Source: Calliopsis andreniformis (taxonomy: Eukaryota; Arthropoda; Insecta; Hymenoptera; Andrenidae). From it: a stretch of 64,000 bases of DNA. The notes under the pieces were generated by a model. That model saw nothing but the letters and a program-made list of their open reading frames with translations, was not told the origin of the DNA and ran no database searches. How positions within the stretch are numbered: the stretch's first letter is position 1; each line of letters begins with the position of its first letter. Shown in pieces: positions 26,166-40,457 of the stretch. The translations under genes were made by a program, and so were the position numbers. The stretch lies in assembly GCF_051401765.1 (NCBI RefSeq), contig NW_027480450.1, positions 3,286,001 through 3,350,000 of the forward strand. Reading direction: 5' to 3'.

Positions 26166-28448
26166 CTTCAATCCTCAATACTCAATCTTCAATCGCCAAT
26201 CCCCAGTCCTCAGTCCTCAATCCTCAATCCTCAATCCTCAATCCTCAATCTTCAATCCTCAATACTCAATCCTCAATCCTCAATCCTCAGTCCTCAAACA
26301 TTAATCCTGAATTCTCAATCCTGAATCATCAATCTTCAGCCCTCAGGCCTCAACAATCAGTTGTCAATCGTCAATCCTCAATAGAATATCATCAATTCAC
26401 AGTTTTCAATACTCAATACTCAATCTGCAATCTTCAAATCTCTATCCACAAACATCAATTCTCATCACTCAACACTCAGCACTCCGCCCCAATCCTCAAC
26501 CTTCAAACCTCAATCCTCAATCCTCAAACCTCAATCCTCAATTTTCAATCCTCAATACTCAATCTTCAATCCTCAATGCTCAATCCGCAATCCTCAATCC
26601 TCAGTCCTCAATCCTCAATCCTCAATCCTCGAACCTCAATCCTCAATCATCAGTCCTCGTCCTCAATCCTCAACACTCAATCCTGAATACTCAGTCTTCA
26701 ATCCTCAATCCTCAATCCTCAATCCTCAATACTCATTCTTCAATCCTCAATACCCAATCCTCAATCTTCAATCCTCAATCCTCATTCCTCAATTCTCAAT
26801 CCTCAATCCTCAATCCTCAAGCCTCATTCTTCAATCCTCAATACCCAATCCTCAATCTTCAATCCTCAATCCTCAATCCTCAATTCTCAATCCTCAATCC
26901 TCAATCCTCAGACCTCAATCCTCAATCTTCAATCCTCAATACTCTATCTTCAATCCTGAATCCTCAATCCTCAATCCTCAATCCTCAACCCTCAATACTT
27001 AATCCTCATTCTTCAATCCTCAATACCCAATCCTCAATCTTCAGTCCTCAATCCTCAATCCTCAACTCTCAAACCTCAACCCTCAGTCCTCAGTCCTCAA
27101 ACCTCAATCCTCAACCCTCAGCCCTCATTCTCAATCCTCAATCCTCAATCCTCAATCCTCAACCTTCAATCCTCAAAACTCAATCTTCAATCGTCAACCC
27201 TCAGTCCTCAATCCTCAATCTTCAATCCTCAGTCCACAATCCTCAATATTCAGTCCTCAATCCTCAATCCTCAATCCTCAATCTTCAATCATCAAAACTC
27301 AATCCTCAATCTTCAATCCTCAATACTCAATCTTCAATCCTCAATCCTCAACCCTCAGCCCTCATTCTCCATCCTCACTCCTCAATCCTCAATCCTCAAT
27401 ATTCAATCCTCAATGCTCAATCATTAATCCTCAATCCTCAATCCTCAACCTTCAATCCTCAATTCTCAATCTTCAATCCTCAATCCTAAACCCTCAGCCC
27501 TCATACTCCATCCTCAATCCTCAATCCTCAGTTCTGAATCTTCAATCCTCAATACTCAATCATCAATCCTCAATCCTCAATCCTCAATCCTCAATCCTCA
27601 ATCCTCAATCTTCAATCCTCAATACTCAATCTTCAATCGCCAATCCCCAGTCCTCAGTCCTCAATCCTCAATCCTCAATCCTCAATCCTCAATCTTCAAT
27701 CCTCAATACTCAATCCTCAATCCTCAAACCTCAGTCCTCAAACATTAATCCTGAATTCTCAATCCTGAATCATCAATCTTCAGCCCTCAGGCCTCAACAA
27801 TCAGTTGTCAATCGTCAATCCTCAATAGAATATCATCAATTCACAGTTTTCAATACTCAATACTCAATCTGCAATCTTCAAATCTCTATCCACAAACATC
27901 AATTCTCATCACTCAACACTCAGCACTCCGCCCCAATCCTCAACCTTCAAACCTCAATCCTCAATCCTCAAACCTCAATCCTCAATTTTCAATCCTCAAT
28001 ACTCAATCTTCAATCCTCAATGCTCAATCCGCAATCCTCAATCCTCAGTCCTCAATCCTCAATCCTCAATCCTCGAACCTCAATCCTCAATCATCAGTCC
28101 TCGTCCTCAATCCTCAACACTCAATCCTGAATACTCAGTCTTCAATCCTCAATCCTCAATCCTCAATCCTCAATACTCATTCTTCAATCCTCAATACCCA
28201 ATCCTCAATCTTCAATCCTCAATCCTCATTCCTCAATTCTCAATCCTCAATCCTCAATCCTCAAGCCTCATTCTTCAATCCTCAATACCCAATCCTCAAT
28301 CTTCAATCCTCAATCCTCAATCCTCAATTCTCAATCCTCAATCCTCAATCCTCAGACCTCAATCCTCAATCTTCAATCCTCAATACTCTATCTTCAATCC
28401 TGAATCCTCAATCCTCAATCCTCAATCCTCAACCCTCAATACTTAATC
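25561..28448. repeat. 1444-bp tandem pair
   Basis: CTCATTCTTC at 25,561, 27,005 and 28,449, and CAGGCCTC at 26,341 and 27,785, give an offset of exactly 1444. The two copies are nearly identical; one substitution is visible, CAATCC to CAAACC near 27,727. The third start at 28,449 diverges within about 40 bp. Confidence 0.92.
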
Positions 28449-30980
28449 CTCATTCTTCAATCCTCAATACCCAATCCTCAATCTTCAATCCTCAATCCTC
28501 AATCCTCAATTCTCAATACTCAATCCTCAATCCTCAGACCTCAAACATCAACACTAAACCATCAGTCCTCGTCCTCAATCCACAACAATCAATCCTCAAT
28601 CCTCAATCTTCAAACATCAATATTCAATCTTCAGCCCTCAATCCTCAATCCTCAACCCTCAATCCTCAATCCTCAATGTTCAATCCGCAATACCCAATCC
28701 TCAATCTTCAATCCTCAATCCTCAATCCTCAATCCTCAATCTTCAATCCTCAATCCTCAATCCTCAACGTTCAATCCGCAATACCCAATCCTTAATCTTC
28801 AATCCTCAGTCCTCAATCCTCAATCCTCAATCCTCAATCCTCAATCCTCAATCCTCAGTCCTCAAACCTCAAACCTGAATCCTCAATCTTGAAGCCTCAA
28901 TCTTCAGACCTCAGTCCTCAACAATCAGTTGTCAATTCTCAATCCTCAATAGAATATCATCAATTCACAGCCTTCAATACCCAATACTCAATCTGCAATA
29001 TTCAAATCTCTGTCCACAAACATCAATTCTCATCATTCAACCCTCAACACTCAGTCCCCAATCCTCAATCTTCAATCCTCAATCCTCAATCCTCAATCCT
29101 CAATCCTCAATCCTCAACCTTCAATCCTCAATACTCAATCTTCAATCCTCCATCCTCAATGCTGTATCCTCAATCCTCAATCCTCAATCGTCAGGCTTCA
29201 ATCCTCAATACTCAATCTTCAATCCTCAATCCTCAATCCTCATTCCTCAATCCTCATTCTTCAATCCTCAATCCTCAATCCTCAATTCTCAATCCTCAAT
29301 CCTCAATCCTCAGACCTCAAACATCAATACTCAACCCTCAGTCCTCGTCCTCAATCCACAACTATCAATCCTCAATCCTCAATCTTCAAGCATCAATATT
29401 CAATCTTCAGTCCTCAATCCTCAATCCTCAACCCTCAATCCTCAATCCTCAATGTTCAATCCGCAATACCCAATCCTCAATCTTCAATCCTCAATCCTCA
29501 AACCTCAATCCTCAATCCTCAATCCTCAATCATCAGTCCTCAAACCTCAAACATAAATCCTCAATCCTGAATCCTCAATCTTCAGACCTCAGTCCTCAAC
29601 AATCAGTTGTCAATTCTCTATCCTCAATAGAATATCATCAATTCACAGTTTTCAATACCCAATACTCAACCTGCAATCTTCAAATCTCTATCCACAAACA
29701 TCAATTCTCATCACTCAACCCTCAACACTCAGTCCCCAATCCTCAATCTTCAATCCTCAATTTTCAATACTCAATCCTCAATCCTCAATCTTCAATCCTC
29801 AACCCTCAATCCTCAATTCTCAATCCTCAATCCTCAGTCCTCAGTCCTCAGTCCTCAAACCTCAATCCACAGCCCTCAGACCTCATCCTCAATCCTCAAT
29901 CGACAATCCTCAATTCTCAAACTTCAATCCTCAATCCTCAGTCCTCAGACCTCAATTCTGAATCCGCAATCCTGAATACTCAATCTTCAGCCCTCAGTCC
30001 TCAACAATCAGTCGTCAATCCTCAATCCTCACTAGAATATCCTCAATTCACAGTTTTCAATACTCAATACCCAATCTTCAATCTTCAAATCTCAATCCAC
30101 AAACATCAATTCTCATCACTCAACCATCAACACTCAGTCCTCAAACTTCAATCCTCAATCCTCAATCCTCAATCTTCAATCCTCAATACTAAATCTTCAA
30201 TCCTCAATCCTCAATCCTCAATCCTCTGACCTCAATCCTCAATCTTCAATCCTCAATACTCAATCTTCAATCCTGAATCCTCAACCCTCAATCCTCAATA
30301 CTCATTCTTCAATGCTCAACACCCAATCCCCAATCTTCAATCCTCAATCCTCAATCCTCAATTCTCAATCCTCAATCCTCAATCCTCAGACCTCAAACAT
30401 CAATACTCAACCCTCAGTCCTCGTCCTCAGTCCACAACCCTCAATCCTCGATCCCCAATATTCAATCATCAATCCTCAATCCTCAATACTCAATCCTCAA
30501 TCGTCAATCCTCAATCCCCAATCCTCAACTCTCAATCCTCAATCCTCAATCCTCGATCGTCAATCTTTAATCCTCAATTCACAATTTTCAATCCTCAATC
30601 CTCAATCCTCAATCCTCAGTCCTCATTCTTCAATCCTCAATACCCAATCCTCAATCTCCAATCCTCAATCCTCAATCCTCAATTCTCAATCGTCAATCCT
30701 CAGTCTTCAGTCCTCAAACCTCAATCCTCAACCCTTAGCCCTCATCCACAATCCTCAATCCTCAATCCTCAATCCTCATTCTTCAATCCTCAATACCCAA
30801 TCCTCAATCTTCAAACCTCAGTCCTCAATCCTGAATTCTCAATCCCCAACCCTCAGTCCTCAGTCCTCAAGCCTCAATCCTCAACCCTCAGCCCTCATCC
30901 TCAATTCTCAATCCTCAATCCTCAATCCTCAATCTTCAATCCTCAATACTCAATCTTCAATCGCCAATCCTCAGTCCTCA
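28449..30980. repeat. Copy of 16.7-19.6 kb at +11,764 / +11,352
   Basis: Landmarks: CAACACTAAACC 16,785/28,549, a CAATGCTGTATCC word 17,395/29,159, CAACAAT 17,833/29,597 and 18,238/30,002, CAACACCC 18,553/30,317, then CGATCG 19,202/30,554. A deletion of about 412 bp lies near 30,525. The match ends near 30,975, where it joins a CAGTCATGAATAATC segment related to 20,801. Confidence 0.9.
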
Positions 30981-31925
30981 GTCATGAATAATCAATCATC
31001 AATCCTCAATCCTCAATCCTCAGTCCTAAATCCTCAATCCACAATTCTCAAACCTCAACCCTCAACCGTGAGTCCTCGTCCTCAATCCTCAATCCTCAAT
31101 CTTCAATCCTCAATACTCAATCTTCAGTCCTCAATCCTCAATTATCAAACCTCAATCCTCAATCCTCAATCCTCAGTCATCAATCCTCAATATTCAATAC
31201 TCAATCGTCATTCCGCTCTAAATACTCAATCCTCAATCGTGTATCCTCAATCCCCAATCCTCAATCTTCAATCCTCAATCCTCAATCGTCAATCCTCAAT
31301 CCTCAATCCTCAATTTTCAATCCTCAATACTCAATCTTCAATCCTCAATCCTAAACCCTCAGCCCTCATACTCCATCCTCAATCCTCAATCCTCAGTTCT
31401 CAATCTTCAATACTCAATCCTCAATCGTCAATCCTCAATACCCAATCCTCAATCTTCAATCCTCAATCCTCAATCTTCAATCCTCAATACTCAATCTTCA
31501 GTCCTCAATCTTGAATTATCAAACCTCAATCCTCAATCCTCAATCCTGAGTCATCAATCCTCAATATTCAATACTCAATCGTCATTCCGCTCACAATACT
31601 CAATCCTCAATCGTGAATCCTCAATCCCCAATCCTCAATCTTCAATCCTCATTCCTCAATCCTCAATCCTCAATCCTCAATCCTCAATCTTCAATCATCA
31701 ATACTCAATCTTCAATCCTCAATCCTAAACCCTCAGCCCTCATACTCCATCCTCAATCCTCAATCCTCAGTTCTCAATCTTCAATCCTCAATACTCAATC
31801 ATCAATCCTCAATCCTCAATCCTCAATCCTCAATCCTCAAACCTCAGTCATGAATACTCAATCTTCAATCCTCAATGCTCAATCCTCAATCCTCAATCCT
31901 CAGTCCTAAATCCTCAATCCACAAT
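30980..31925. repeat. Mosaic segment related to 20.8-22.3 kb, with 374-bp spacing
   Basis: Starts with the CAGTCATGAATAATC word shared with 20,801. It carries CGTCATTCCGC at 31,206 and 31,580, exactly 374 bp apart, the spacing also seen at 47,531/47,905 and 59,162/59,536. It ends in a pure heptamer run at about 31,926, where the +9638 duplication begins. Confidence 0.82.
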
Positions 31926-34900
31926 CCTCAATCCTCAATCCTCAATCCTCAATCCTCAATCCTCAACCTTCAATCCTCAATACTCAATCTTCAATCCTCT
32001 ATCCTCAGTCCTCATACCTCAGTTCTGAATCCTCAATCCTGAATCCTCAACCTTCAGCCCTCAGTCCTCAACAATCAGTTGTCAATCCTCAATCCTCAAT
32101 AGAATATCCTCAATTCACAGTTTTCAATACTCAATACTCAATCTACAATCTTCAAATCTCTATCCACAAACATCAATTCTCATCACTCAGCCCTCAACAC
32201 TCAGTCCTCATTCTCCATCCTCGATCCTCAATCCTCAATCCACAAACTTCAATCCTCAATACACAATCTTCAATCCTCAGTCCTCAATCCTCAATCCTCA
32301 ATCCTCAATCCTCAATCCTCAATCCTCAATCCCCAGTCCTCAATCTTCAATCCTCAATACTCAATCTTCAATCCTCAATCCTCAATCCTCAATACTCAAT
32401 CCTCAACCCTCAATCCTCAATTCTCAATCCTCAATACTCAGCCATCAATCCTCAATTCTCAATACACAATAGAATATCCTGAATTCGCAGGTTTCAATAC
32501 TCAAACCTCAATCCTCAACCCTCAGCCCTCATCCTCCATCCTCGATCCTCAATCCTCAATCCTCAACCTTCAATCCTCAATCCTCAGTCCTCAATCCTCA
32601 ATCCTCAATCATCAATCCTCAATCTTCAATCCTCAATACTCAATCTTCAATCCTCAATCCTCAGTCCTCAACAATCAGTTGTCAATCCTCAGTCCTCAAT
32701 AGAATATCCTCAATTCACAGTTTTCAATACTCAATACTCAATCTGCAATCTTCAGTTCTCTATCCACAAACATCAACTCTCAGCACTCAAACCTCAACAC
32801 TCAGTCCCCAATCCTCAATCTTCAATCCTCAGTCCTCAATCCTCAATCCTCAATCTTCAACCTTCAATCCTCAATACTCAATCCTCAATCCTCAATCCTC
32901 AATCCTCAATCCTCAATCCTCAATCCTCAATCCTCAATCCTCAATCCTCAATCCTCAACCGTGAGTCCTCGTCCTCAATCCTCAACCCTCAATACTCAGT
33001 CATCAATACACAATCTTCAATCCTCAGTCTTCAATCCTCAATACTCAATATTCAATCCTCAATCCTCAATCCTCAGTCCTCAACACTCAATCCTCAATCG
33101 TGAATCCTCAATACCCAATCCTCAATCTTCAATCCTCAGTCCTCAATCCTCAATCCTCAATCCTCAATCCTCAATCTTCAATCCTCAATACTCAATCTTC
33201 AATTATCAATCCTAAACCCTCAGCCCTCATACTCCATCATCAATCCTCAATCCTCAGTTCTCAATCTTCAATCCTCAATACTCAATCATCAACCTCAATC
33301 CTCAATCCTCAATCCTCAAACCTCAGTCATGAATACTCAATCTTCAATCCTCAATGCTCAATCCTCAATCCTCAATCCTCAGTCCTAGATCCTCAATCCA
33401 CAATCCTCAAACCTCGATCCTCAACCGTGAGTCCTCGTCATCAATCCTCAAACCTCAATCCTCAATCATCAATAGACAATCTTCAATCCTCAATCTTCAA
33501 TCCTCAATACTCAATCTTCAATCCTCAATCCCCAATTCTCAATCCTCAATACTCAATCCTTAATCCTCAACCCTCAATCTTCAATACTCAATCCTCAATC
33601 CTCAATTCTCAATACTCAATACTCAACCATCAATTCTCAATTTTCAATACTCAACAGAATATCCTGAATTCGCAGGATTCAATACTCAAACCTCAATCCT
33701 CAACCCGCAGCCCTCATCCTCCATCCTCGATCCTCAATCCTCAATCGTCAATCCTCAATACCCAATCCTCAATCTTCAATCCTCAATCCTCAATCTTCAA
33801 TCCTCAATACTCAATCTTTGGTCCTCAATCCTCAATTATCAAACCTCAATCCTCAATCCTCAATCCTCAGTCATCAATCCTCAATATTCAATACTCAATC
33901 GTCATTCCGCTCTCCTCAATCCTAAATCCTCAATCCTCGTGCCTCAAACCTCAATCCTCAACCATCAGACCTCATCCTCAATTCTCAATTCTCAATCCTC
34001 AATCCTCAATCCTCAAACTTCAATCCTCAATAATCAATCTCCAATCCTAGATCCTCAATCCCCAATCCTCAATCCTTAATCCTCAATCTTCAACCCTCAA
34101 TCCCCAGTCCTCAACATTCAATCCTCAATGTTCAATCCAAAACCCTCAATCCTCAGTCCTCAATCCTCAATCCTCAATCTTCAATCCTCAATACCCAATC
34201 TTCAATCCTCAATCCTCAATTCTCAATCCTCAATCCTCAATTCTCAATAGTCAAACCTCAAGCCCAAGTCCTCAATCTTCAATCCTCAATCCTCAATCCT
34301 CAATCTTCAATCCTCAATACTCAATCTTCAATCCTCAATCCTCAATCCTCAATCCTCAATTCTCAATCCTCAATCCTCAATCCTCAGACCTCAAACATCA
34401 ATACTCAACCCTCAGTCCTCGTCCTCAATCCACAACCCGCAATCCTCAATCCTCAATCCTCAATCCTCAATCGTCAGTCTTCAATCCTCAATACTGAATC
34501 TTCAATCCTCAATCCTGAATCCTCAATCCTCAATTCTCATTCTTCAATCCTCAATACCCAATCCTCAATCTTCAGTCCTCAATCCTCAATCCTCAACTCT
34601 CAAACCTCAACCCTCAGTCCTCAGTCCTCAAACCTCAATCCTCAACCCTCAGCCCTCATTCTCAATCCTCAATCCTCAATCCTCAATCCTCAACCTTCAA
34701 TCCTCAAAACTCAATCTTCAATCGTCAACCCTCAGTCCTCAATCCTCAATCTTCAATCCTCAGTCCACAATCCTCAATATTCAGTCCTCAATCCTCAATC
34801 CTCAATCCTCAATCTTCAATCATCAAAACTCAATCCTCAATCTTCAATCCTCAATACCCAATCTTCAATCCTCAATCCTCAATTCTCAATCCTCAATCCT

Positions 34901-35803
34901 CAATTCTCAATAGTCAAACCTCAAGCCCAAGTCCTCAATCTTCAATCCTCAATCCTCAATCCTCAATCTTCAATCCTCAATACTCAATCTTCAATCCTCA
35001 ATCCTCAATCCTCAATCCTCAATTCTCAATCCTCAATCCTCAATCCTCAGACCTCAAACATCAATACTCAACCCTCAGTCCTCGTCCTCAATCCACAACC
35101 CGCAATCCTCAATCCTCAATCCTCAATCCTCAATCGTCAGTCTTCAATCCTCAATACTGAATCTTCAATCCTCAATCCTGATTCCTCAATCCTCAATTCT
35201 CATTCTTCAATCCTCAATACCCAATCCTCAATCTTCAGTCCTCAATCCTCAATCCTCAACTCTCAAACCTCAACCCTCAGTCCTCAGTCCTCAAACCTCA
35301 ATCCTCAACCCTCAGCCCTCATTCTCAATCCTCAATCCTCAATCCTCAATCCTCAACCTTCAATCCTCAAAACTCAATCTTCAATCGTCAACCCTCAGTC
35401 CTCAATCCTCAATCTTCAATCCTCAGTCCACAATCCTCAATATTCAGTCCTCAATCCTCAATCCTCAATCCTCAATCTTCAATCATCAAAACTCAATCCT
35501 CAATCTTCAATCCTCAATACTCAATCTTCAATCCTCAATCCTCAACCCTCAGCCCTCATTCTCCATCCTCACTCCTCAATCCTCAATCCTCAATATTCAA
35601 TCCTCAATGCTCAATCATTAATCCTCAATCCTCAATCCTCAACCTTCAATCCTCAATACTCAATCTTCAATCCTCAATCCTAAACCCTCAGCCCTCATAC
35701 TCCATCCTCAATCCTCAATCCTCAGTTCTGAATCTTCAATCCTCAATACTCAATCATCAATCCTCAATCCTCAATCCTCAATCCTCAATCCTCAAGCCTC
35801 AGT
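31925..35803. repeat. 3.9-kb segment duplicated at +9638, copy 2
   Basis: Copy of 22,285-26,165. The 951-bp stretch 33,100-34,050 translates identically to 23,462-24,412. One C-to-T change at a CG site is visible (CTTCGGTCC to CTTTGGTCC near 33,818). Confidence 0.93.
34173..35508. repeat. 663-bp tandem pair (second locus)
   Basis: CAAGCCCAAG at 34,259 and 34,922 is the +9638 image of the first pair. Confidence 0.92.
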
Positions 35804-36650
35804 CATGAATACTCAATCTTCAATCCTCAATGCTCAATCCTCAATCCTCAATCCTCAGTCCTAAATCCTCAATCCACAATCCCCAATCCTCAGTCCTCAA
35901 TTCTCAATCCTCAATCCTCAACCTTCAATCCTCAATACGCAATCTTCAATCCTCTATCCTCAGTCCTCAAACCTCAGTTCTGAATCCTCAATACTGAATC
36001 CTCAACCTTCAGCCCTCAGTCCTCAACAATCAGTTGTCAATCCTCAATCCTCAATAGAATATCCTCAATTCACAGTTTTCAATACTCAATACTCAATCTA
36101 CAATCTTCAAATCTCTATCCACAAACATCAATTCTCAATCCTCAATTCTCAATCTTCAATCCTCAATACTCAATCTTCAATCCTCAATCCTAAACCCTCA
36201 GCCCTCATACTCCATCCTCAATCCTCAATCCTCAGTTCTCAATCTTCAATCCTCAATACTCAATCATCAATCCTCAATCCTCAATCCTCAATCCTCAATC
36301 CTCAAACCTCAGTCATGTATACTCAATCTTCAATCCTCAATGCTCAATCCTCAATCCTCAATCCTCAGTCCTAAATTCTCAATCCACTATCCTCAATCCT
36401 CAATCCTCAATCCTCAATCCTCAATCCTCAACCTTCAATCCTCAATACTCAATCTTTAATCCACTATCCTCAGTCCTCAAACCTCAGTTCTGAATCCTCA
36501 ATCCTGAATCCTCAACCTTCAGCCCTCAGTCATCAACAATCAGTTGTCAACCCTCAGTCCTCAATAGAATATCCTCAATTCACAGTTTTCAATACTCAAT
36601 ACTCAATCTGCAATCTTCAATTCTCTATCCACAAACATCAACTCTCAGCA
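35645..36650. repeat. 510-bp tandem pair
   Basis: TAAACCCTCA at 35,681/36,191, AGTCATG at 35,801/36,311 and CAACAAT at 36,024/36,534 give a 510-bp offset. Between the copies (about 36,130) an AAACATCAATTCTC stretch joins CAATCCTCAATTCTCAATC. The same junction recurs at about 54,020 and 57,690. Confidence 0.88.
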
Positions 36651-37145
36651 CTCAAACCTCAACACTCAGTCCCCAATCCTCAATCTTCAATCCTCAGTAC
36701 TCAATCCTCAATCCTCAATCTTCAACCTTCAATCCTCAATACTCAATCCTCAATCCTCAATCCTCAATCCTCAATCCTCAATCCTCAATCCTCAATCGTC
36801 AGTCTTCAATCCTCAATACTCAATCTTCAATCCTCAATCCTCAATCCCCATTAGTCAATCCTCAATCCTCATTCTTCAATCCTCAATACCCAATCCTCAA
36901 TCTTCAAACCTCAGTCCTCAATCCTCAATTCTCAATCCCCAACCCTCAGTCCTCAGTCCTCAAGCCTCAATCCTCAACCCTCAGCCCTCATCCTCAATCC
37001 TCAATCCTCAATCCTCAATCCTCAATCTTCAATCCTCAATACTCAATCTTCAATCGCCAATCCTCAGTCCTCAGTCCTCAATCTTCAATACTCAGTCGCG
37101 AATCCTCAATCATCTATCTTCAATCCTCAATCCTCAATCCTCAAT
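36500..37145. repeat. Array segment upstream of the 3313-bp units, re-duplicated at 48.4 kb
   Basis: CAACAAT at 36,534/48,394 and CCCCATTAGTC at about 36,847/48,707 share offset 11,860. The segment ends in a pure heptamer run at about 37,130-37,160, where the 3313-bp array begins. Confidence 0.87.
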
Positions 37146-40100
37146 CCTCAATCCTCAATCCTCAATCCACAATCCTCAATCCCCAATCCTCAATATTCAA
37201 TCCTCACTACTCAGTCTTCAAGCCTCAATCCTCAATCCTCAATCCTCAATCCTCAATCCTCAATTATCAATCCTCAATCTTCAATACTCTATCCTCAATC
37301 CTCAATTCTGAATCCTCAATACTCAACCATCCATACTCAATTCTCAATACTCAATCCTCAATCCTCAATTCTCAATCATCAATCCTCAATCTTGAATACT
37401 CAATCCTCAATCCTCAATTCTCAATCCTCAATACTCAACCATCAATCCTCAATTCTCAATACTCAGCAGAAAATCCTGAATTCGCAGGATTCAGTACTCA
37501 AACCTCAATCCTCAAACCTCAGCCCTCATCCTCCATCCTCGATCCTCAATCCTCAATCCTCAATCTTCAATCCTCAATCCTCAACCCTCAATCTTCAATA
37601 CTCAATCCTCAATCCTCAATTCTCAATACTCAATTCTCAACCATTAACCCACAATTCTCAATACTCAACAGAATATCCTGAATTCGCAGGATTCAATACT
37701 CAAACCTCAATCCTCAACCCGCAGCCCTCATCCTCCATCCTCGATCCTCAATCCTCAATCCTCAACCTTCAATCCTCAATACTCAATCTTCAATCCTCAA
37801 TCCTCAATCCTCAATCCTCAATCCTCAATCCTCAATACTCAATACCCAATCCACAATCCCCAATCCTCATTTTTCCATCCTCAATACTCAATCTTCAATC
37901 CTCAATCCTCAATCCTCGATCCTCAATCCTCAATCCACAATCATCAATACTCAATCTTCAATACTCAATCCTCAATCGTCAATTCTCAATCCTCAACCTT
38001 CAATCCTCAAAACTCAATCTTCAATCGTCAACCCTCAGTCCTCAATCCTCAATCTTCAATCCTCAATACTCAATCATCAACCTCAATCCTCAATCCTCAA
38101 TCCTCAAACCTCAGTCATGAATACTCAATCTTCAATCCTCAATGCTCAATCCTCAATCCTCAATCCTCAGTCCTAGATCCTCAATCCACAATCCTCAAAC
38201 CTCGATCCTCAACCGTGAGTTCCCGTCATCAATCCTCAAACCTCAATCCTCAATCATCAATAGACAATCTTCAATCCTCAATCTTCAATCCTCAATACTC
38301 AATCTTCAATCCTCAATCCCCAATTCTCAATCCTCAATACTCAATCCTTAATCCTCAACCCTCAATCTTCAATACTCAATCCTCAATCCTCAATTCTCAA
38401 TACTCAATACTCAACCATCAATTCTCAATTTTCAATACTCAACAGAATATCCTGAATTCGCAGGATTCAATACTCAAACCTCAATCCTCAACCCGCAGCC
38501 CTCATCCTCCATCCTCGATCCTCAATCCTCAATCGTCAATCCTCAATACCCAATCCTCAATCTTCAATCCTCAATCCTCAATCTTCAATCCTCAATACTC
38601 AATCTTCGGTCCTCAATCCTCAATTATCAAACCTCAATCCTCAATCCTCAATCCTCAGTCATCAATCCTCAATATTCAATACTCAATCGTCATTCCGCTC
38701 TCCTCAATCCTAAATCCTCAATCCTCGTGCCTCAAACCTCAATCCTCAACCATCAGACCTCATCCTCAATTCTCAATTCTCAATCCTCAATCCTCAATCC
38801 TCAAACTTCAATCCTCAATAATCAATCTCCAATCCTAGATCCTCAATCCCCAATCCTCAATCCTTAATCCTCAATCTTCAACCCTCAATCCCCAGTCCTC
38901 AACATTCAATCCTCAATGTTCAATCCAAAACCCTCAATCCTCAGTCCTCAATCCTCAATCCTCAATCTTCAATCCTCAATACCCAATCTTCAATCCTCAA
39001 TCCTCAATTCTCAATCCTCAATCCTCAATTCTCAATAGTCAAACCTCAAGCCCAAGTCCTCAATCTTCAATCCTCAATCCTCAATCCTCAATCTTCAATC
39101 CTCAATACTCAATCGTCAATCCTCAATCCTCAATCCTCAATCCTCAATTCTCAATCCTCAATCCTCAATCCTCAGACCTCAAACATCAATACTCAACCCT
39201 CAGTCCTCGTCCTCAATCCACAACCCGCAATCCTCAATCCTCAATCCTCAATCCTCAATCGTCAGTCTTCAATCCTCAATACTGAATCTTCAATCCTCAA
39301 TCCTCAATCCTCAATCCTCAATTCTCATTCTTCAATCCTCAATACCCAATCCTCAATCTTCAGTCCTCAATCCTCAATCCTCAACTCTCAAACCTCAACC
39401 CTCAGTCCTCAGTCCTCAAACCTCAATCCTCAACCCTCAGCCCTCATTCTCAATCCTCAATCCTCAATCCTCAATCCTCAACCTTCAATCCTCAAAACTC
39501 AATCTTCAATCGTCAACCCTCAGTCCTCAATCCTCAATCTTCAATCCTCAGTCCCCAATCCTCAATATTCAGTCCTCAATCCTCAATCCTCAATCCTCAA
39601 TCTTCAATCATCAAAACTCAATCCTCAATCTTCAATCCTCAACACTCAATCTTCAATCCTCAATCCTCAACCCTCAGCCCTCATTCTCCATCCTCACTCC
39701 TCAATCCTCAATCCTCAATATTCAATCCTCAATGCTCAATCATTAATCCTCAATCCTCAATCCTCAATCCTCAATCCTCAATCCTCAGTCATGAATACTC
39801 AATCATCAATCCTCAATGCTCAATCCTCAATCCTCAATCCTCAGTCCCAAATCCTCAATCCACAATCCTCAAACCTCAATCCTCAACCGTGAGTCCTCGT
39901 CCTCAATCCTCAATCCTCAATCCTCAATCAGCAATACGCATTCTTCAAACCACAATCTTCAATCCTCAATACTTAATCTTCAATCCTCAATCCCCAATTC
40001 TCAATCCTCAATACTCAATCCTCAATCGTCAATCCTCAATACCCAATCCTCAATCTTCAATCCTCAATCCTCAATCCTCAATACTCAATACTCAATCGTG

Positions 40101-40457
40101 AATCCTCAATCCCCAATCCTCAATCTTCAATCCTCAATCCTCAATCCTCAATCCTCAACCCTCAATCCTCAACCGTGAGTCCTCGTCCTCAATCCTCAAC
40201 CCTCAATACTCAATCATCAATACACAATCTTCAATCCTCAGTCTTCAATCCTCAATACTCAATATTCAATCCTCAATCCTCAATCCTCAGTCCTCAACAC
40301 TCAATCCTCAATCTTCAATCCTCAATCCTCAATCCTCAATCCTCAATCCTCAATCCTCAATCTTCAATCCTCAATACTCAATCTTCAATCCTCAATCCTA
40401 AACCCTCAGCCCTCATACTCCATCATCAATCCTCAATCCTCAGTTCTCAATCTTCAA
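37145..40457. repeat. 3313-bp higher-order unit, copy 1
   Basis: An offset of 3313 to copy 2 is exact at the ACTACTCAGTC word (37,206/40,519), the palindromes (37,478, 37,680, 38,454), the GTGAGTTCCCGTC variant (38,215) and CAAGCCCAAG (39,047). Long conceptual translations (242, 207 and 120 codons) are identical in all three copies. The unit holds three palindromes, one CAAGCCC block and several CCGTGAG blocks, and no CAACAATCAGTTGT block. 3313 is not a multiple of 7 (473 x 7 + 2), so it contains off-register words. Confidence 0.95.
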
